Part shown: positions 63,442 through 64,000 of the stretch, piece after piece
How the letters are laid out: each line of letters starts with the position of its first letter
Numbering within the stretch: the stretch's first letter is position 1
Assembly (NCBI RefSeq): GCF_000338875.1
Contig: NZ_AOMO01000088.1
Location: forward strand, 1-64,000
DNA from: Vibrio mimicus CAIM 602
GTDB lineage: Bacteria > Pseudomonadota > Gammaproteobacteria > Enterobacterales > Vibrionaceae
Direction of reading: 5' to 3'
DNA length: 64,000 nt
Notes under the pieces: model-generated
The model's database searches: none
The model's input: the letters and a program-made list of their open reading frames with translations, nothing else
What the model was told of the DNA's origin: nothing
Program-made: the position numbers and the translations under genes

Positions 63442-64000
63442 CTACTCTTTATCAACATCAAGAGCACGCTTACTCGCGTTGAGGTAGTTCTTCAAATAAC
63501 TATCGATAACCCTTGGGTTTTGGCCATCCTGAATGGCTAGAACACCATCCATAATGAGACGGCGGTTTAGTGTTTCCTGATCGCGACGTAGCGCGAGCTT
63601 GTCCGCAATCGGGAAGAAAATCATGTTAGAAAGTACCGCACCATAGAGAGTGGTCAACAGAGCTACCGCCATCGCAGGGCCGATTGATTTCGGGTCATCC
63701 ATGTTAGAAAGCATGGCTACCAGACCAACCAGTGTACCGATCATCCCCATCGCAGGTGCCACGTCACCAAAGGCGCGGAATACTTGGGTACCCTTACTAT
63801 GACGCTCATCAGTCAAGGCAATATCTTTTTGCAAGGTCGCGCGTACCACATCAGCATCATGGCCATCCACCAGCAGGTCGATGCCTTTTTGCATAAATGG
63901 ATTCGGGATTTCCATCTCTTCCAATGCCAAAAAGCCGCCTTTACGCGCCGCATCAGCCATTTCAACGATTTTTGCAATCAAATCTTCCGGTTCATCAGCC
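63442..64000 (-). CDS. pomA: Flagellar motor stator protein PomA (MotA-type), 3' part
   Basis: The 5' end lies beyond the window; the frame stays open to base 64000. The visible part covers the cytoplasmic loop with charged residues that contact the rotor (EDLIAKIVEMADAARKG) and the two C-terminal membrane helices (GDVAPAMGMIGTLVGLVAML, key GMIGTLVGL; AVALLTTLYGAVLSN). It is the ion channel partner of PomB and directly precedes it. Confidence 0.94.
   Translation of the reverse strand, partial: ADEPEDLIAKIVEMADAARKGGFLALEEMEIPNPFMQKGIDLLVDGHDADVVRATLQKDIALTDERHSKGTQVFRAFGDVAPAMGMIGTLVGLVAMLSNMDDPKSIGPAMAVALLTTLYGAVLSNMIFFPIADKLALRRDQETLNRRLIMDGVLAIQDGQNPRVIDSYLKNYLNASKRALDVDKE

Overview
The window looks like chromosome 1 of a Vibrio of the V. 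cholerae/V. mimicus group. It carries the VPS biofilm locus in its usual order (vpsU-A-B...K, the rbm matrix-protein genes, vpsL-Q), flanked by genes that border it in V. cholerae: ybeD-lipB-lipA and glyA on one side; an RND efflux pair, a tRNA-Tyr array, tre, gmhB, metNIQ, queF/syd, cdgG, ppnN, xni, gcvA/gcvB, thiI and pomAB on the other. The RbmA protein differs at many positions from the V. cholerae El Tor sequence as I remember it, so this may be a divergent V. cholerae or a sister species rather than a pandemic strain.

Layout. 1-216: right end of an IS4-family (Tn5/IS50-like) insertion sequence cut by the window edge. 217-5230: lipoate genes, a small lipoprotein, glyA with a PurR operator, and a YitT-type membrane protein. 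5231-11792: vps-II operon (vpsL-Q, minus strand). 11793-20210: intercluster region with matrix genes rbmA, rbmB, rbmC, an O-antigen-ligase-like gene and a small secreted protein. 20211-32833: vps-I operon (vpsU, vpsA, vpsB, an AT-rich central cassette, vpsH-K). 33169-37337: RND pump. 37523-38067: three tandem tRNA-Tyr genes. 38091-42285: lipoprotein, outer-membrane protein and a two-component system. 42411-47471: trehalose uptake/hydrolysis, its repressor and gmhB. 47571-50313: methionine ABC transporter with MetJ boxes. 50372-59489: housekeeping genes plus a degenerate-GGDEF TPR protein beside the GGDEF gene cdgG. 59503-60728: gcvA and the divergent small RNA gcvB. 60831-64000: thiI, pomB and the 3' part of pomA.

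How the parts work together. VpsA and VpsB make a ManNAc-type uronic acid precursor. VpsL starts the repeat unit on lipid, glycosyltransferases extend it, a Wzx/Wzy pair flips and polymerises it, and VpsO/N/M export it. RbmA and RbmC bind the polymer and RbmB probably cuts it. CdgG and the TPR protein are candidate regulators through c-di-GMP.

Most notable: the central vps-I cassette (24542-29438) is AT-rich, lacks the acetyltransferase-like genes (vpsC, vpsG) I expect from V. cholerae, and contains two genes (flippase and glycosyltransferase) that are each out of frame by exactly one T in a nine-T run. metN is also broken, by one missing G. These could be slippage/phase-variation sites, real mutations or base-calling errors; read-level data are needed to tell.
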